64,000 bases of DNA from UBA4644 sp900555855. Lineage in GTDB: Bacteria; Bacillota; Clostridia; Oscillospirales; Butyricicoccaceae. Under the pieces are notes generated by a model. It saw only the letters and a program-made list of their open reading frames with translations. It was not told the DNA's origin and did no database searches. The translations under genes and the position numbers were made by a program. Positions 51,092 to 59,559 of the stretch are shown one piece after another. The stretch covers positions 1 through 64,000 of the forward strand of contig DAWAJD010000001.1 of assembly GCA_052289195.1 (NCBI GenBank). Reading direction: 5' to 3'. The stretch's first letter is position 1. Each line of letters begins with the position of its first letter.

Positions 51092-51878
51092 GCTTGGCGC
51101 GCTGGCCCGCCGGGCTTTGGAGCAGGAGGTCCTGCTGACGCCGAAGCCCGGCCTTGTGGACCGGCGCAACAGCGGCGCGCACCGGGATATGACGGCGGAG
51201 ACCTTTCTCCGCTCTGCCGCGGCGCTGGAGCCGCATTTTGTCCTGCTGGCCCGGGCAGGGGAGGCCCAGGCGGAGCTTCCGCCGGCGGAAACGCTGCCCC
51301 CTCTGCGCAGGCTTGGCATGCAGGCGGAGGAGGAGATGCTCCGGGCCACCGGCGGCGTCAATACCCATAAGGGCGCGCTGTTTTCCATCGGCCTGCTCTG
51401 CGCCTGCGCCGGAAGGCAGACGGCCCGAAGGCAGCCCCTTTCCCCGGAGACGCTTTGCGCTCTGGCGGCGGAGACGGCTGCGGGCATCTCGGCCCGGGAG
51501 CTGGGCGGGAGCGGGACCAACGGTCTCCGCGTCCATGCGTCCACCGGCGCGCGGGGCGTCCGCGGCGAAGCGGAAAGCGGCTTTGCCAGCGTGCGGCAGT
51601 ATGCGTTGCCCTATCTCCGGGCCGGCTGCAGCGAGCGGGACCAGCTGCTTGCCCTGCTGGCGCTGATGCGCCGGGTGGAAGACACCAATGTGCTCCACCG
51701 GGCGGGGCCGGAGGGCCTGCGCTGGCTGCAGCAGCGGGCAGGGGAGACGCTGGAGCGCTTTTCTCCCGCCGCGCTGGAGCAGCTGGACGAGGAATGTATC
51801 CGCCGCAATATCAGCCCCGGCGGCTGCGCCGACCTGCTGGCCATCGGCCTGTTTCTGGTGCAGCTGGACCGGGCATGA
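51078..51878 (+). CDS. citG: triphosphoribosyl-dephospho-CoA synthase
   Basis: A 266-aa enzyme making the prosthetic-group precursor from ATP and dephospho-CoA. Diagnostic motifs are LLTPKPGLVDRRNSGAH near the N-terminus, GGVNTHKGALFSIGLL, and DTNVLHRAGPEG; the C-terminal ISPGGCADLLA is also typical. No ATG lies near the expected start. The GTG at 51078, inside the citX end, gives a family-like N-terminus without a clear Shine-Dalgarno, so translation by coupling with citX is inferred. Confidence 0.88.
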   Translation: MDSAELGALARRALEQEVLLTPKPGLVDRRNSGAHRDMTAETFLRSAAALEPHFVLLARAGEAQAELPPAETLPPLRRLGMQAEEEMLRATGGVNTHKGALFSIGLLCACAGRQTARRQPLSPETLCALAAETAAGISARELGGSGTNGLRVHASTGARGVRGEAESGFASVRQYALPYLRAGCSERDQLLALLALMRRVEDTNVLHRAGPEGLRWLQQRAGETLERFSPAALEQLDEECIRRNISPGGCADLLAIGLFLVQLDRA

Positions 51879-51960
51879 ACCCCCGCGATCTTATTTTTCC
51901 CAAGCAAAAGGATCACTTTCCATTTTTTATTTATTCTAACGAGAAAGAAGGAACCCAACC

Positions 51961-54222
51961 ATGGTAGAGGTCATTAAAAAAGGCGCTTATCTGGTAGACG
52001 GCAAGATCGTCTACGCGGATCAGGCCAAATCCGTCTCTGCTCCCGACGAAGCCCGGGAGAAGACCATCGCCTATTCCATCCTCCGCAAGCACGATGTGGG
52101 CACCGACCCCAAAAAGATGAAAATCAAGTTTGACGCGCTGATCTCCCACGATATCACCTTCGTGGGCATCATCCAGACCGCCAAGGCCTCCGGCCTGAAG
52201 GAGTTTCCCATCCCCTACGCCATGACCAACTGCCACAATTCCCTGTGCGCCGTTGGCGGCACCATCAACGAGGATGACCACGCCTTCGGTCTCTCCGCCG
52301 CGAAGAAATACGGCGGCATCTATGTCCCCGCCAACCAGGCCGTTATCCACCAGTATGCCCGTGAGCGTCTGGCCGGCTGCGGCAAGATGGTCCTCGGCTC
52401 CGACTCCCACACCCGCTACGGCGCTTACGGTACGCTGGGCGTGGGCGAGGGCGGCGGCGAGCTGGTCAAGCAGCTGCTCTGCAACACCTGGGACATCGCG
52501 GCTCCCGAGGTGGTCATGGTCTATCTGGACGGCAAGCCCCGCAAGGGCGTCGGCCCCCAGGATGTGGCCATCGCGCTGGTGGGCGCGACCTTCCCCAACG
52601 GCGATGTGAAGAATAAGGTTCTGGAGTTCGTCGGCCCCGGCGTGAAGGAGCTTTCCTGCGACTTCCGCATCGGCGTGGATGTCATGACCACCGAGACCTC
52701 CTGCCTGACCTCCGTCTGGGTCACCGACGAAAAGGTCAAGGCCTATTATGAAAACATCGGTCGCCCCGAGGATTATCAGGAGCTGCAGCCCGAAAACGGC
52801 GCTTATTACGACAGCGTCGTCCACATCGACCTGTCCAAGGTGGAATGTATGATCGCGCTGCCCTTCCATCCCTCCAAGGCTTATACCATCCACGAGCTGC
52901 AGAAGGATCCTCATGGCATCTTCGCCAAAATTGAGGAAGACTGCAACAAGCAGCTGGGCGGCAAGGTCAAGATGGACCTGCAGCACACCATCGTCGACGG
53001 CAAGGTCACCTGCGATCAGGGCATTATCGTGGGCTGCTCCGGCGGTATGTATGAAAACATCGTGGAGGCTGCTGCCATTCTGAAGGATCAGTCCATCGGC
53101 AACGGCTATTTCGACATGAGCGTCTATGCTTCCTCCACGCCCATCAATCTGGCCATCACCAAAAACGGCACTGCCGCCACGCTGATGGAGGCCGGCGCTG
53201 TTATGAAGCCCAGCTTCTGCGGCCCCTGCTTCGGCGCAGGCGACACCCCCGCCAACAACGCCCTCTCCATCCGCCACGCCACCCGGAACTTTGCCAACCG
53301 GGAAGGCTCCAAGCCCGGCAACGGCCAGATCTCTGCCGTGGCGCTGATGGACGCCCGTTCCATCGCGGCCACTGCCCGCAACGGCGGCGTGCTCACCGCA
53401 GCCACCGATATCGACTATGAAGAGCCCACCGCCGAGCAGCTGGAATATCATTACGACGGCTCCGTCTATGCCAAGCGCTGCTACGAGGGCTTTGGCAAGG
53501 CCGACCCCACCGCCGAGCTGCGCTACGGCCCCAACATCAAGGATTGGCCCCATATGCCCAAGCTGGAGGACGACCTGCTGGTGAAGCTCTGCGCCGTCAT
53601 CCATGACCCTGTTACCACCACCGACGAGCTGATCCCCTCCGGCGAGACCTCTTCCTACCGTTCCAACCCCATCGGCCTGTCTGAGTTTGCTCTCAGCCGC
53701 CGGGTGCCCGAATATGTGGGCCGCTCCAAGGCCGTCCGCGCCCTGGAAGAAGCCCGCGAGGCCGGCGATGTGCCCGCCGAGGTGAAGGAAGTGCTGGCCA
53801 AGGTGGGCGGCGACGCAGCCCATACCACCATCGGCTCCTGCGTCTTTGCCAACAAGCCCGGCGACGGCTCCGCCCGGGAACAGGCCGCTTCCTGCCAGAA
53901 GGTTCTGGGCGGCTTCGCCAATGTCTGCTACGAATACGCCACCAAGCGCTACCGTTCCAACTGCATCAACTGGGGCATCGTTCCCTTCACCATGGACAAG
54001 GCTCTTGCCTTTGACTATGAAGACGGCGACTGGCTCTACATCCCCGGCATCCGCAAGGCCATTCTGGACGGTCAGGAGGAATTCACTGCCAAGGTCATCA
54101 CCAAGGACGGCCAGGTCAAGGAGCTGCCCCTCCAGTGCAAGGGTCTCACCGCCGATGAAAAGCTCATCGTTACCGAAGGCTGCCTGATGAATTATTATGC
54201 AGCCGGTTACGGCAAAGCCTGA
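51961..54222 (+). CDS. aconitase-family hydratase (YbhJ-like), probable aconitate hydratase
   Basis: A 753-aa iron-sulfur hydro-lyase. The 4Fe-4S ligands look intact: one Cys in GCSGGMYEN and the CGPC pair in PSFCGPCFGAG. The substrate-side GSDSHTRYGAYGTLGVGEGG is the aconitase signature. A C-terminal swivel domain follows (about 560-753). It matches the ~750-aa YbhJ-type branch rather than AcnA or AcnB. Its position between citrate lyase and isocitrate dehydrogenase genes strongly suggests citrate/isocitrate isomerisation. GAAGGAA precedes the ATG. Confidence 0.87.
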   Translation: MVEVIKKGAYLVDGKIVYADQAKSVSAPDEAREKTIAYSILRKHDVGTDPKKMKIKFDALISHDITFVGIIQTAKASGLKEFPIPYAMTNCHNSLCAVGGTINEDDHAFGLSAAKKYGGIYVPANQAVIHQYARERLAGCGKMVLGSDSHTRYGAYGTLGVGEGGGELVKQLLCNTWDIAAPEVVMVYLDGKPRKGVGPQDVAIALVGATFPNGDVKNKVLEFVGPGVKELSCDFRIGVDVMTTETSCLTSVWVTDEKVKAYYENIGRPEDYQELQPENGAYYDSVVHIDLSKVECMIALPFHPSKAYTIHELQKDPHGIFAKIEEDCNKQLGGKVKMDLQHTIVDGKVTCDQGIIVGCSGGMYENIVEAAAILKDQSIGNGYFDMSVYASSTPINLAITKNGTAATLMEAGAVMKPSFCGPCFGAGDTPANNALSIRHATRNFANREGSKPGNGQISAVALMDARSIAATARNGGVLTAATDIDYEEPTAEQLEYHYDGSVYAKRCYEGFGKADPTAELRYGPNIKDWPHMPKLEDDLLVKLCAVIHDPVTTTDELIPSGETSSYRSNPIGLSEFALSRRVPEYVGRSKAVRALEEAREAGDVPAEVKEVLAKVGGDAAHTTIGSCVFANKPGDGSAREQAASCQKVLGGFANVCYEYATKRYRSNCINWGIVPFTMDKALAFDYEDGDWLYIPGIRKAILDGQEEFTAKVITKDGQVKELPLQCKGLTADEKLIVTEGCLMNYYAAGYGKA

Positions 54223-54277
54223 TCCTTTCGCCTGCGAACTGCGGTCATTCGGCAGAACCGGGGCAGCGCCGTACACG

Positions 54278-54365
54278 CGGTACTGTCACTGCCCCAGTTC
54301 CTTGCCTGACCTTGTTCTCGGCGAAATGCCGGTTAAGGCAGAGCGGCCGGACACGGTACTGTCAC
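54278..54365 (+). repeat. 12-bp direct repeat CGGTACTGTCAC
   Basis: CGGTACTGTCAC occurs at 54278-54289 and 54354-54365, flanking the first copy of the longer repeat described next. Confidence 0.8.
54292..54348 (+). repeat. 57-bp direct repeat, copy 1
   Basis: Bases 54292-54348 recur at 54415-54471 with a single difference (CTCGGCG here, CTCGACG there). It lies in the 309-bp gap between the aconitase-family gene and icd. No open frame there is credible. Confidence 0.9.
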
Positions 54366-54414
54366 ACCGGCGATTCTTTGCCAGCGCGCGGCTTTTGCCG
54401 AAATCACCCGCTGC

Positions 54415-54471
54415 CCCCAGTTCCTTGCCTGACCTTGTTCTCGACGAAATGCCGGTTAAGGCAGAGCGGCC
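54415..54471 (+). repeat. 57-bp direct repeat, copy 2
   Basis: Second copy, 123 bp downstream of the first. It contains the partly symmetrical GCCGGTTAAGGC. The remaining intergenic bases before icd show only its ribosome site (AAAGGAG at about 54515-54522). Confidence 0.9.
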
Positions 54472-54531
54472 CTGCGCGGGCCGCACACCAACAAAACTGT
54501 TTCAATCAAAATCATAAAGGAGCTTCTTACA

Positions 54532-55755
54532 ATGGCTAAAATTCAGATGAAAACGCCGCTGGTCGAGATGGACGGCGACGAGATGACCCGCATCCTCTGG
54601 CAGATGATCAAGGACAAGCTGATCACGCCTTATGTGGATCTGAAGACCGAATACTACGACCTGGGCCTGCTGAACCGCAACGCCACCAAGGATCAGGTCA
54701 CCGTGGACGCCGCCAACGCCAACAAGAAATACGGCGTGGGCGTCAAGTGCGCCACCATCACCCCCAACAAGCAGCGCATGGAGGAATATCCCCAGCTCAC
54801 CGAGATGTGGAAGAGCCCCAACGGCACCATCCGCTCCATTCTGGACGGCACGGTCTTCCGCACCCCCATCTGCATCCCCGCCATCAAGCCCGTGGTGAAA
54901 AACTGGGAGAAGCCCATCACCATCGCCCGTCATGCGTATGGTGATGTATACAAATCTGTGGATATGTATACCACCGAGCCCGGCACCTGCACCATGACCT
55001 TCAAGGGCGACGAGACCGGCGAGGAGAAGACGCTGGTGGTCCAGAAGGTCAACGGCCCCGCCGTCTGGCAGGGCGCCCACAATAAGGAGAGCTCCATCCG
55101 CTCCTTCGCCCGCTCCTGCTTCCAGTATGCCATCGACACCAAGCAGGATCTGTGGTTCTCCACCAAGGACACCATCGCAAAGATCTACGACGGCGAGTTC
55201 AAGAAGGTCTTTGAGGAGGAGTTTGAAAAGGGCGGCTACAAAGAGCAGTTCGAGAAGCTGGGCATCACCTATTTCTACACCCTCATCGACGACGCCGTGG
55301 CCCGCGTCATCCGCTCCAAGGGCGGCTATATCTGGGCCTGCAAGAACTACGACGGCGATGTGATGAGCGATATGGTCTCCACGGCCTTCGGCTCTCTGGC
55401 CATGATGACCTCCGTGCTGGTCTCTCCCGACGGCAACTACGAGTTTGAAGCTGCCCACGGCACCGTTACCAAGCACTATTACAAGCACCTGAAGGGCGAG
55501 AAGACCTCCACCAACTCCATGGCCACCATCTTTGCCTGGTCCGGCGCCTTCAAAAAGCGCGGCGAGCTGGACAACCTGCCCGAGCTGGTCGCCTTCGGCG
55601 AGAAGCTGGAGGAAGCCTGCTTCGATACCCTCAACGCCGGCATCATGACCAAGGATCTGGTGGGCCTGGTGGAGCCTGGTTTTGAGGCTCATGCCGTCAA
55701 CAGCGAGGAGTTCCTGGACGCCATCGCAGAGCGTCTTTCCGCCAAGCTGGCCTAA
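54532..55755 (+). CDS. icd: NADP-dependent isocitrate dehydrogenase, eukaryotic-type (IDH1/2-like)
   Basis: A 407-aa homodimeric enzyme that converts isocitrate to 2-oxoglutarate and CO2 with NADP. It resembles mitochondrial/cytosolic IDH1/2, not E. coli Icd: VEMDGDEMTRILWQMIKDK at the N-terminus, SPNGTIRSILDGTVFR, KNYDGDVMSDM (Mg-binding Asp residues) and the NADP loop FEAAHGTVTKHYY. AAGGAG lies upstream. A terminator follows. Together with the gene before it, it links citrate to 2-oxoglutarate and glutamate. Confidence 0.96.
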   Translation: MAKIQMKTPLVEMDGDEMTRILWQMIKDKLITPYVDLKTEYYDLGLLNRNATKDQVTVDAANANKKYGVGVKCATITPNKQRMEEYPQLTEMWKSPNGTIRSILDGTVFRTPICIPAIKPVVKNWEKPITIARHAYGDVYKSVDMYTTEPGTCTMTFKGDETGEEKTLVVQKVNGPAVWQGAHNKESSIRSFARSCFQYAIDTKQDLWFSTKDTIAKIYDGEFKKVFEEEFEKGGYKEQFEKLGITYFYTLIDDAVARVIRSKGGYIWACKNYDGDVMSDMVSTAFGSLAMMTSVLVSPDGNYEFEAAHGTVTKHYYKHLKGEKTSTNSMATIFAWSGAFKKRGELDNLPELVAFGEKLEEACFDTLNAGIMTKDLVGLVEPGFEAHAVNSEEFLDAIAERLSAKLA

Positions 55756-55807
55756 GCGGCAAAAAGTGCGGAGGGACAGCGACCTTCAACCGATGAAACG
55801 CTGCAAA

Positions 55808-55841
55808 GCCCCGGGTGCTTTATGCACCCGGGGCAACTTTT
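55808..55841 (+). terminator. terminator of icd
   Basis: An 11-bp stem (55808-55818 with 55824-55834) with a 5-nt loop, then AAC and five T. Confidence 0.85.
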
Positions 55842-55886
55842 TACGAATGGTGAGGAAGGACAGCGGCGGCCTTTTGCTCTGCACAG

Positions 55887-55925
55887 TAAAAAATCATCCC
55901 CGCAAAGAAGCTTTGCAGGGATGAT
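55887..55925 (-). terminator. terminator of the aminotransferase gene
   Basis: A 15-bp stem with one mismatch (55893-55907 with 55911-55925) is followed on the minus strand by a U tract (AAAAA at 55888-55892 on the plus strand). Confidence 0.85.
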
Positions 55926-55953
55926 CGTAATGAATCAAAGGGTTTTCAGGCAA

Positions 55954-57153
55954 TTAGGCCTTGTGAGTCTCGTTATACTTCTTGATGCCCAGGGCCAGCA
56001 GATCCATAGCGCGCTCCAGCTTGTCCTGCTTCAGGACATAGGCGATGCGGATCTCATTCTTGCCCTTGCCGGGCGTGGCGTACATGGGAGCGCCGGGAGC
56101 GAACATGACGGTGTCGCCATTGTCGTCAAACTCCTCCAGCAGCCACTGCTGGAACTTGTCGGCGTCGTCCACGGGCAGCGCGGCCATCAGATAGAAGGCG
56201 CCCTTGGGACAGTCGAACACCACGCCGGGGATCTCCTTCAGCTTGGCGACCACGGTGTCGCGGCGGCGCTTGTATTCGTCGCGGACGGCGGCAAAATACT
56301 CGGGACCCACCTGATACAGGGCGGCGGAAGCCACCTGATCCAGCGTTGCAACGCACAGACGGCACTGGCAATACTTCATGGCGTGGCCCAGCAGCTCGTG
56401 GTTGCGGGTCAGGATGCAGCCGATGCGGGCGCCGCAGGCAGAGAAGCGCTTGGAGACGGTGTCGATGACGACCACATTGTCTGCCGCGTCGGCAAACTCG
56501 CCCATGGACTGCAGGGGCTCGCCGCCGTAGACGAACTCACGGTAGGCTTCGTCGCCGATGATGAACAGATTGTGCTCCTTGGCGATGTCGCACATCATGC
56601 GCATCTCCTCGGGCGTCAGGACAACGCCGGTGGGGTTGCCGGGGTTGGTGACCATGATGGCGCGGGTGTGCTCGTTGATCTCCGCTTCCACCTTGGCCCG
56701 GTCAGCATAGTGATAGCCTTCCTCGGGGCAGGTGGGGATGGGATGGATGGAGGCGCCGCAGGTGCGGACCATGGTGTTATAGTTGGGATAGAAGGGCTCG
56801 GGGATGAGGATCTCATCGCCGTCGTCCAGGATGCACTGCAGAACGATGGACAGGGCCTCGGAGCCGCCGGTGGTGATCAGGATCTCGCTCTTGTCGAAGT
56901 GCATACCCAGATTGTCATAATACTTCTGAATGGCATCGATCAGAACGGGCATACCGGGGGAAGCGGCATATTCCAGAACAGGCTGGTTGAACTCCTTGAC
57001 GGCATCGAAGAACTGATGGGGAGTCTCCACATCGGGCTGACCGATGTTCAGATGATAGATCTTCTTGCCCTTGGCCTCAGCAGCCACCGCATAGGGGTGG
57101 AACTTACGCATGGGGGAAAGGCCGCATTTTTCGATCTTGCTGGAGAATTTCAT
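55954..57153 (-). CDS. pyridoxal-phosphate aminotransferase, class I (aspartate/alanine aminotransferase-like)
   Basis: A 399-aa fold-type I enzyme. PLP contacts are TTGGSEAL (about 94-101), TNPGNPTG (169-176), DEAYREFVY (201-209) and the Schiff-base Lys235 in DTVSKRFSACGARIGC. The specificity (aspartate, alanine or other) cannot be fixed, but aspartate/2-oxoglutarate exchange fits its position next to the 2-oxoglutarate-producing icd. The ATG is preceded by AGAGAGGTG and lies behind a consensus promoter; it is a single-gene unit. Confidence 0.9.
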   Translation of the reverse strand: MKFSSKIEKCGLSPMRKFHPYAVAAEAKGKKIYHLNIGQPDVETPHQFFDAVKEFNQPVLEYAASPGMPVLIDAIQKYYDNLGMHFDKSEILITTGGSEALSIVLQCILDDGDEILIPEPFYPNYNTMVRTCGASIHPIPTCPEEGYHYADRAKVEAEINEHTRAIMVTNPGNPTGVVLTPEEMRMMCDIAKEHNLFIIGDEAYREFVYGGEPLQSMGEFADAADNVVVIDTVSKRFSACGARIGCILTRNHELLGHAMKYCQCRLCVATLDQVASAALYQVGPEYFAAVRDEYKRRRDTVVAKLKEIPGVVFDCPKGAFYLMAALPVDDADKFQQWLLEEFDDNGDTVMFAPGAPMYATPGKGKNEIRIAYVLKQDKLERAMDLLALGIKKYNETHKA

Positions 57154-57210
57154 GTTGCAAGCACCTCTCTGTTTTATTTTCGAATCAGATCAATCTACTT
57201 TACTTCTTTT

Positions 57211-57239
57211 ATTTTAAGCCAGAACCCGCCGCCTGTCAA
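57211..57239 (-). promoter_or_regulatory. promoter of the aminotransferase gene
   Basis: Perfect TTGACA (57234-57239), 17-bp spacer and TAAAAT (57211-57216) on the minus strand. Confidence 0.85.
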
Positions 57240-57310
57240 CAGGCAAACGGCGCAAAAACCGGAAGAAAGCATGAAAATCCGGGAAAAAGCCGGTTGTTTA
57301 CAATTTTGTG

Positions 57311-57339
57311 ATGCAATCCTCCGGGGCTTTGTTTATAAT
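57311..57339 (+). promoter_or_regulatory. promoter of the two-component system operon
   Basis: A perfect TATAAT (57334-57339) with a weak -35 (ATGCAA at 57311-57316) 17 bp upstream. The weak -35 suggests activation, possibly by the encoded regulator. Confidence 0.55.
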
Positions 57340-57385
57340 ATAGGGCATGAAACCAGAAGGATCCGGAAAGGAGACTGTTACCGTT

Positions 57386-58093
57386 ATGGAAAAAACCATT
57401 TTGATCGTGGAGGACGACGCCAATATCCGGGAGCTGCTGCATCTTTATCTGGAGCAGGAGGGCTATCACATCGAATCCGCCCAGGACGGCGCCGAGGGCC
57501 TGCGGGTGTTTCGCCGGGTGCATCCCGATCTGGTGCTGCTGGACCTGATGATGCCCGTCATGGACGGGACCCAGATGATCCGGGAGCTGCGCACCTTCTC
57601 CAAGACGCCGGTGATCGTCCTGACGGCCAAGGGCGAGGTGCTGGACAAGGTGACGCTGCTGGAGCTGGGGGCGGATGATTATATCACAAAGCCCTTTGAG
57701 ATGCGGGAGGTCATCGCCCGGGTGAGGGCGGTGCTGCGCCGGATGGACAAGAGCGGCGGCGCACACAAGCTGGTCTTTGACAACCTGATCGTAGACAAGC
57801 AGTCCTATAACATCATCGTCAAGGGCCAGAAGCTGGAGATCCCCCCCAAGGAGATCGAGCTGCTTTATTTTCTGGCCAGCTCGCCCAACCGGGTCTTCAC
57901 CCGGGCGCAGCTGCTGGACGATGTTTGGGGCTTTGATTATTTCGGCGACACCCGGACGGTGGATGTCCATGTGAAGCGCCTGCGGGAGAAGCTCCAGGGC
58001 GTTTCCGACCAGTGGGAGATCAGCACGGTCTGGGGCGTGGGCTATAAGTTTGAGCTGCAGGAGGGCGCCCTCCATCAGGTCCTTTCCGACTGA
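57386..58093 (+). CDS. two-component response regulator, OmpR/PhoB family
   Basis: A 235-aa transcription factor. The receiver domain has the acidic pair EDD at 9-11, the phospho-acceptor Asp53 in VLLDLMMP, the Thr in VLTAKG and the conserved Lys in ITKPFE. The C-terminal winged helix has RVFTRAQLLDDVWG and DTRTVDVHVKRLREKL. AAAGGAG lies upstream. It is followed after 20 bp by its kinase gene and then by an HtrA-like gene, an arrangement reminiscent of CssRS-HtrA stress systems. Confidence 0.94.
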   Translation: MEKTILIVEDDANIRELLHLYLEQEGYHIESAQDGAEGLRVFRRVHPDLVLLDLMMPVMDGTQMIRELRTFSKTPVIVLTAKGEVLDKVTLLELGADDYITKPFEMREVIARVRAVLRRMDKSGGAHKLVFDNLIVDKQSYNIIVKGQKLEIPPKEIELLYFLASSPNRVFTRAQLLDDVWGFDYFGDTRTVDVHVKRLREKLQGVSDQWEISTVWGVGYKFELQEGALHQVLSD

Positions 58094-58113
58094 GCCGGGG
58101 AAGGGGAGCGCCT

Positions 58114-59544
58114 TTGAACAGCCTTTTTATCCGCAATTTTGTGATCTATGCCCTGGTGATCTGCCTGGGCTTCGGCATTTTGGGCAGCGCCTTTGTCTAC
58201 CAGGTGAACCGCTTCGCTCTGGAGGAAAAGCAGGCCCAGCTCACCGACGCGGCAGACCGGGCCCTGCAGAGCACCTCCACCTATTTTGAGCTGGAGGGCA
58301 GCGACGACTGGAAGGATAAGTTCAACACCAGCTACCGGGTCTCCATGCACATGATCGCCAAGGACTGCGACGGCACCATTCTGGTGGGCAGCCGGGAGGG
58401 AGACCTGCTCTTCATCGCCACCCGCGACGGCTGCTACAGCCAGCTGGACAACGGCCTTCAGCTTCCCCCCGCCGCGCTGGAGACGGTTTTGCGGGAGGGG
58501 AGCTACACCCAGAGCTCCAATTTCTATGGCTTTCTGGCGGAGGTCAACTATGTCATGGGCCGGACGGTGGAGGAGGACGGCGCGGTTTTGGGCGTGGTGT
58601 TCACCTGCGTCCCCGCCCAGTCCACGGAGCAGCTGTTTCTCAACCTCTCCCGGGTCTTTATTTTGATGACGCTGATCGTCCTGCTGCTGACGCTGCTGGC
58701 CACCATTCTGGTGACGCGCAGCACCGTCCGCCCCCTGAAGGAGATCGCCTTCGCCGCCCGCCGCTTCACCCAGGGGGATTTTTCCGCCCGGGCAAGGCTG
58801 CCCCGCCGGCAGGACGAGCTTTATGACATGACCATCAGCTTCAACCGCATGGCGGAGGCCATGCAGAACACGGAGGAGACCCGCCGGGGCCTGATCGCCA
58901 GCGTCTCCCACGATCTCCGCACCCCCATGACCACCATCGCCGGCTTTGTAGACGGCATTCTGGACGGCACCATCAAGCCGGAAAAGCAGGAATATTACCT
59001 GCGCATCATTTCCGACGAGGTGAAGCGGCTCTCCCGCCTGGCAAACAGCCTGCTGACCATGTCCCGGCTGGAAAGCGGCGGGGAGGAGCGGACGGTCTTT
59101 GATTCCAGCGAGATGATCCGCCGGATCATCATCGGCTTTGAGCAGCAGCTCAAGGAAAAAAAGATCCGGCTGGAGCTGGATCTGCCCGAGACCCTCACCC
59201 TCAAGGCGGAGCACGACAGCTTTTTTCAGGCGGTGTATAATCTGGTGGACAACGCCGTCAAGTTCACCCCCGCCGGCGGCTCCATCACCATCTATCTGGA
59301 GGAGAAAAACGGCAAGCTCCAGTTCAACATCGTCAACACCGGCAGCGAGATCCCCCGGGAGATGCAGAAGCATATCTTTGACCGGTTTTATAAGGGCGAC
59401 ACCTCCCGCAGCCGCAACAGCACAGGCTCCGGCCTGGGGCTTTACATCACCCGCACGGTGATCCAGCGGCACGGGGGCGATATCTATGTCCGCAGCGGCG
59501 AGGGCAGGACGGAGTTCTGCTTCACGGTCCCGCGGAACCTCTGA
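58114..59544 (+). CDS. sensor histidine kinase
   Basis: A 476-aa membrane kinase. TM1 (about 8-30) and TM2 (about 180-202) flank a 150-residue extracytoplasmic sensor. HAMP (about 203-255) is followed by the H-box with His266 in VSHDLRTPMTTIAG, then the N-box DNAVKFTP and the G-boxes FDRFYKGD and GSGLGLYI. The start is a TTG at 58114 with AAGGGGAG 8 bp upstream; no better ATG is available. It should phosphorylate the preceding regulator; its sensor domain was not recognised. Confidence 0.93.
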   Translation: MNSLFIRNFVIYALVICLGFGILGSAFVYQVNRFALEEKQAQLTDAADRALQSTSTYFELEGSDDWKDKFNTSYRVSMHMIAKDCDGTILVGSREGDLLFIATRDGCYSQLDNGLQLPPAALETVLREGSYTQSSNFYGFLAEVNYVMGRTVEEDGAVLGVVFTCVPAQSTEQLFLNLSRVFILMTLIVLLLTLLATILVTRSTVRPLKEIAFAARRFTQGDFSARARLPRRQDELYDMTISFNRMAEAMQNTEETRRGLIASVSHDLRTPMTTIAGFVDGILDGTIKPEKQEYYLRIISDEVKRLSRLANSLLTMSRLESGGEERTVFDSSEMIRRIIIGFEQQLKEKKIRLELDLPETLTLKAEHDSFFQAVYNLVDNAVKFTPAGGSITIYLEEKNGKLQFNIVNTGSEIPREMQKHIFDRFYKGDTSRSRNSTGSGLGLYITRTVIQRHGGDIYVRSGEGRTEFCFTVPRNL

Positions 59545-59559
59545 GGAAAGGAGCGCAGC

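Noticed and set aside
54197..54539. Small frames in the repeat region between the aconitase gene and icd
   Set aside because: They translate the two copies of the direct repeat into similar peptides, lack ribosome sites, and occur on both strands.
55822..57678. 618-codon plus-strand frame over the aminotransferase gene
   Set aside because: It crosses two terminators and lies antisense to a clear PLP enzyme gene.
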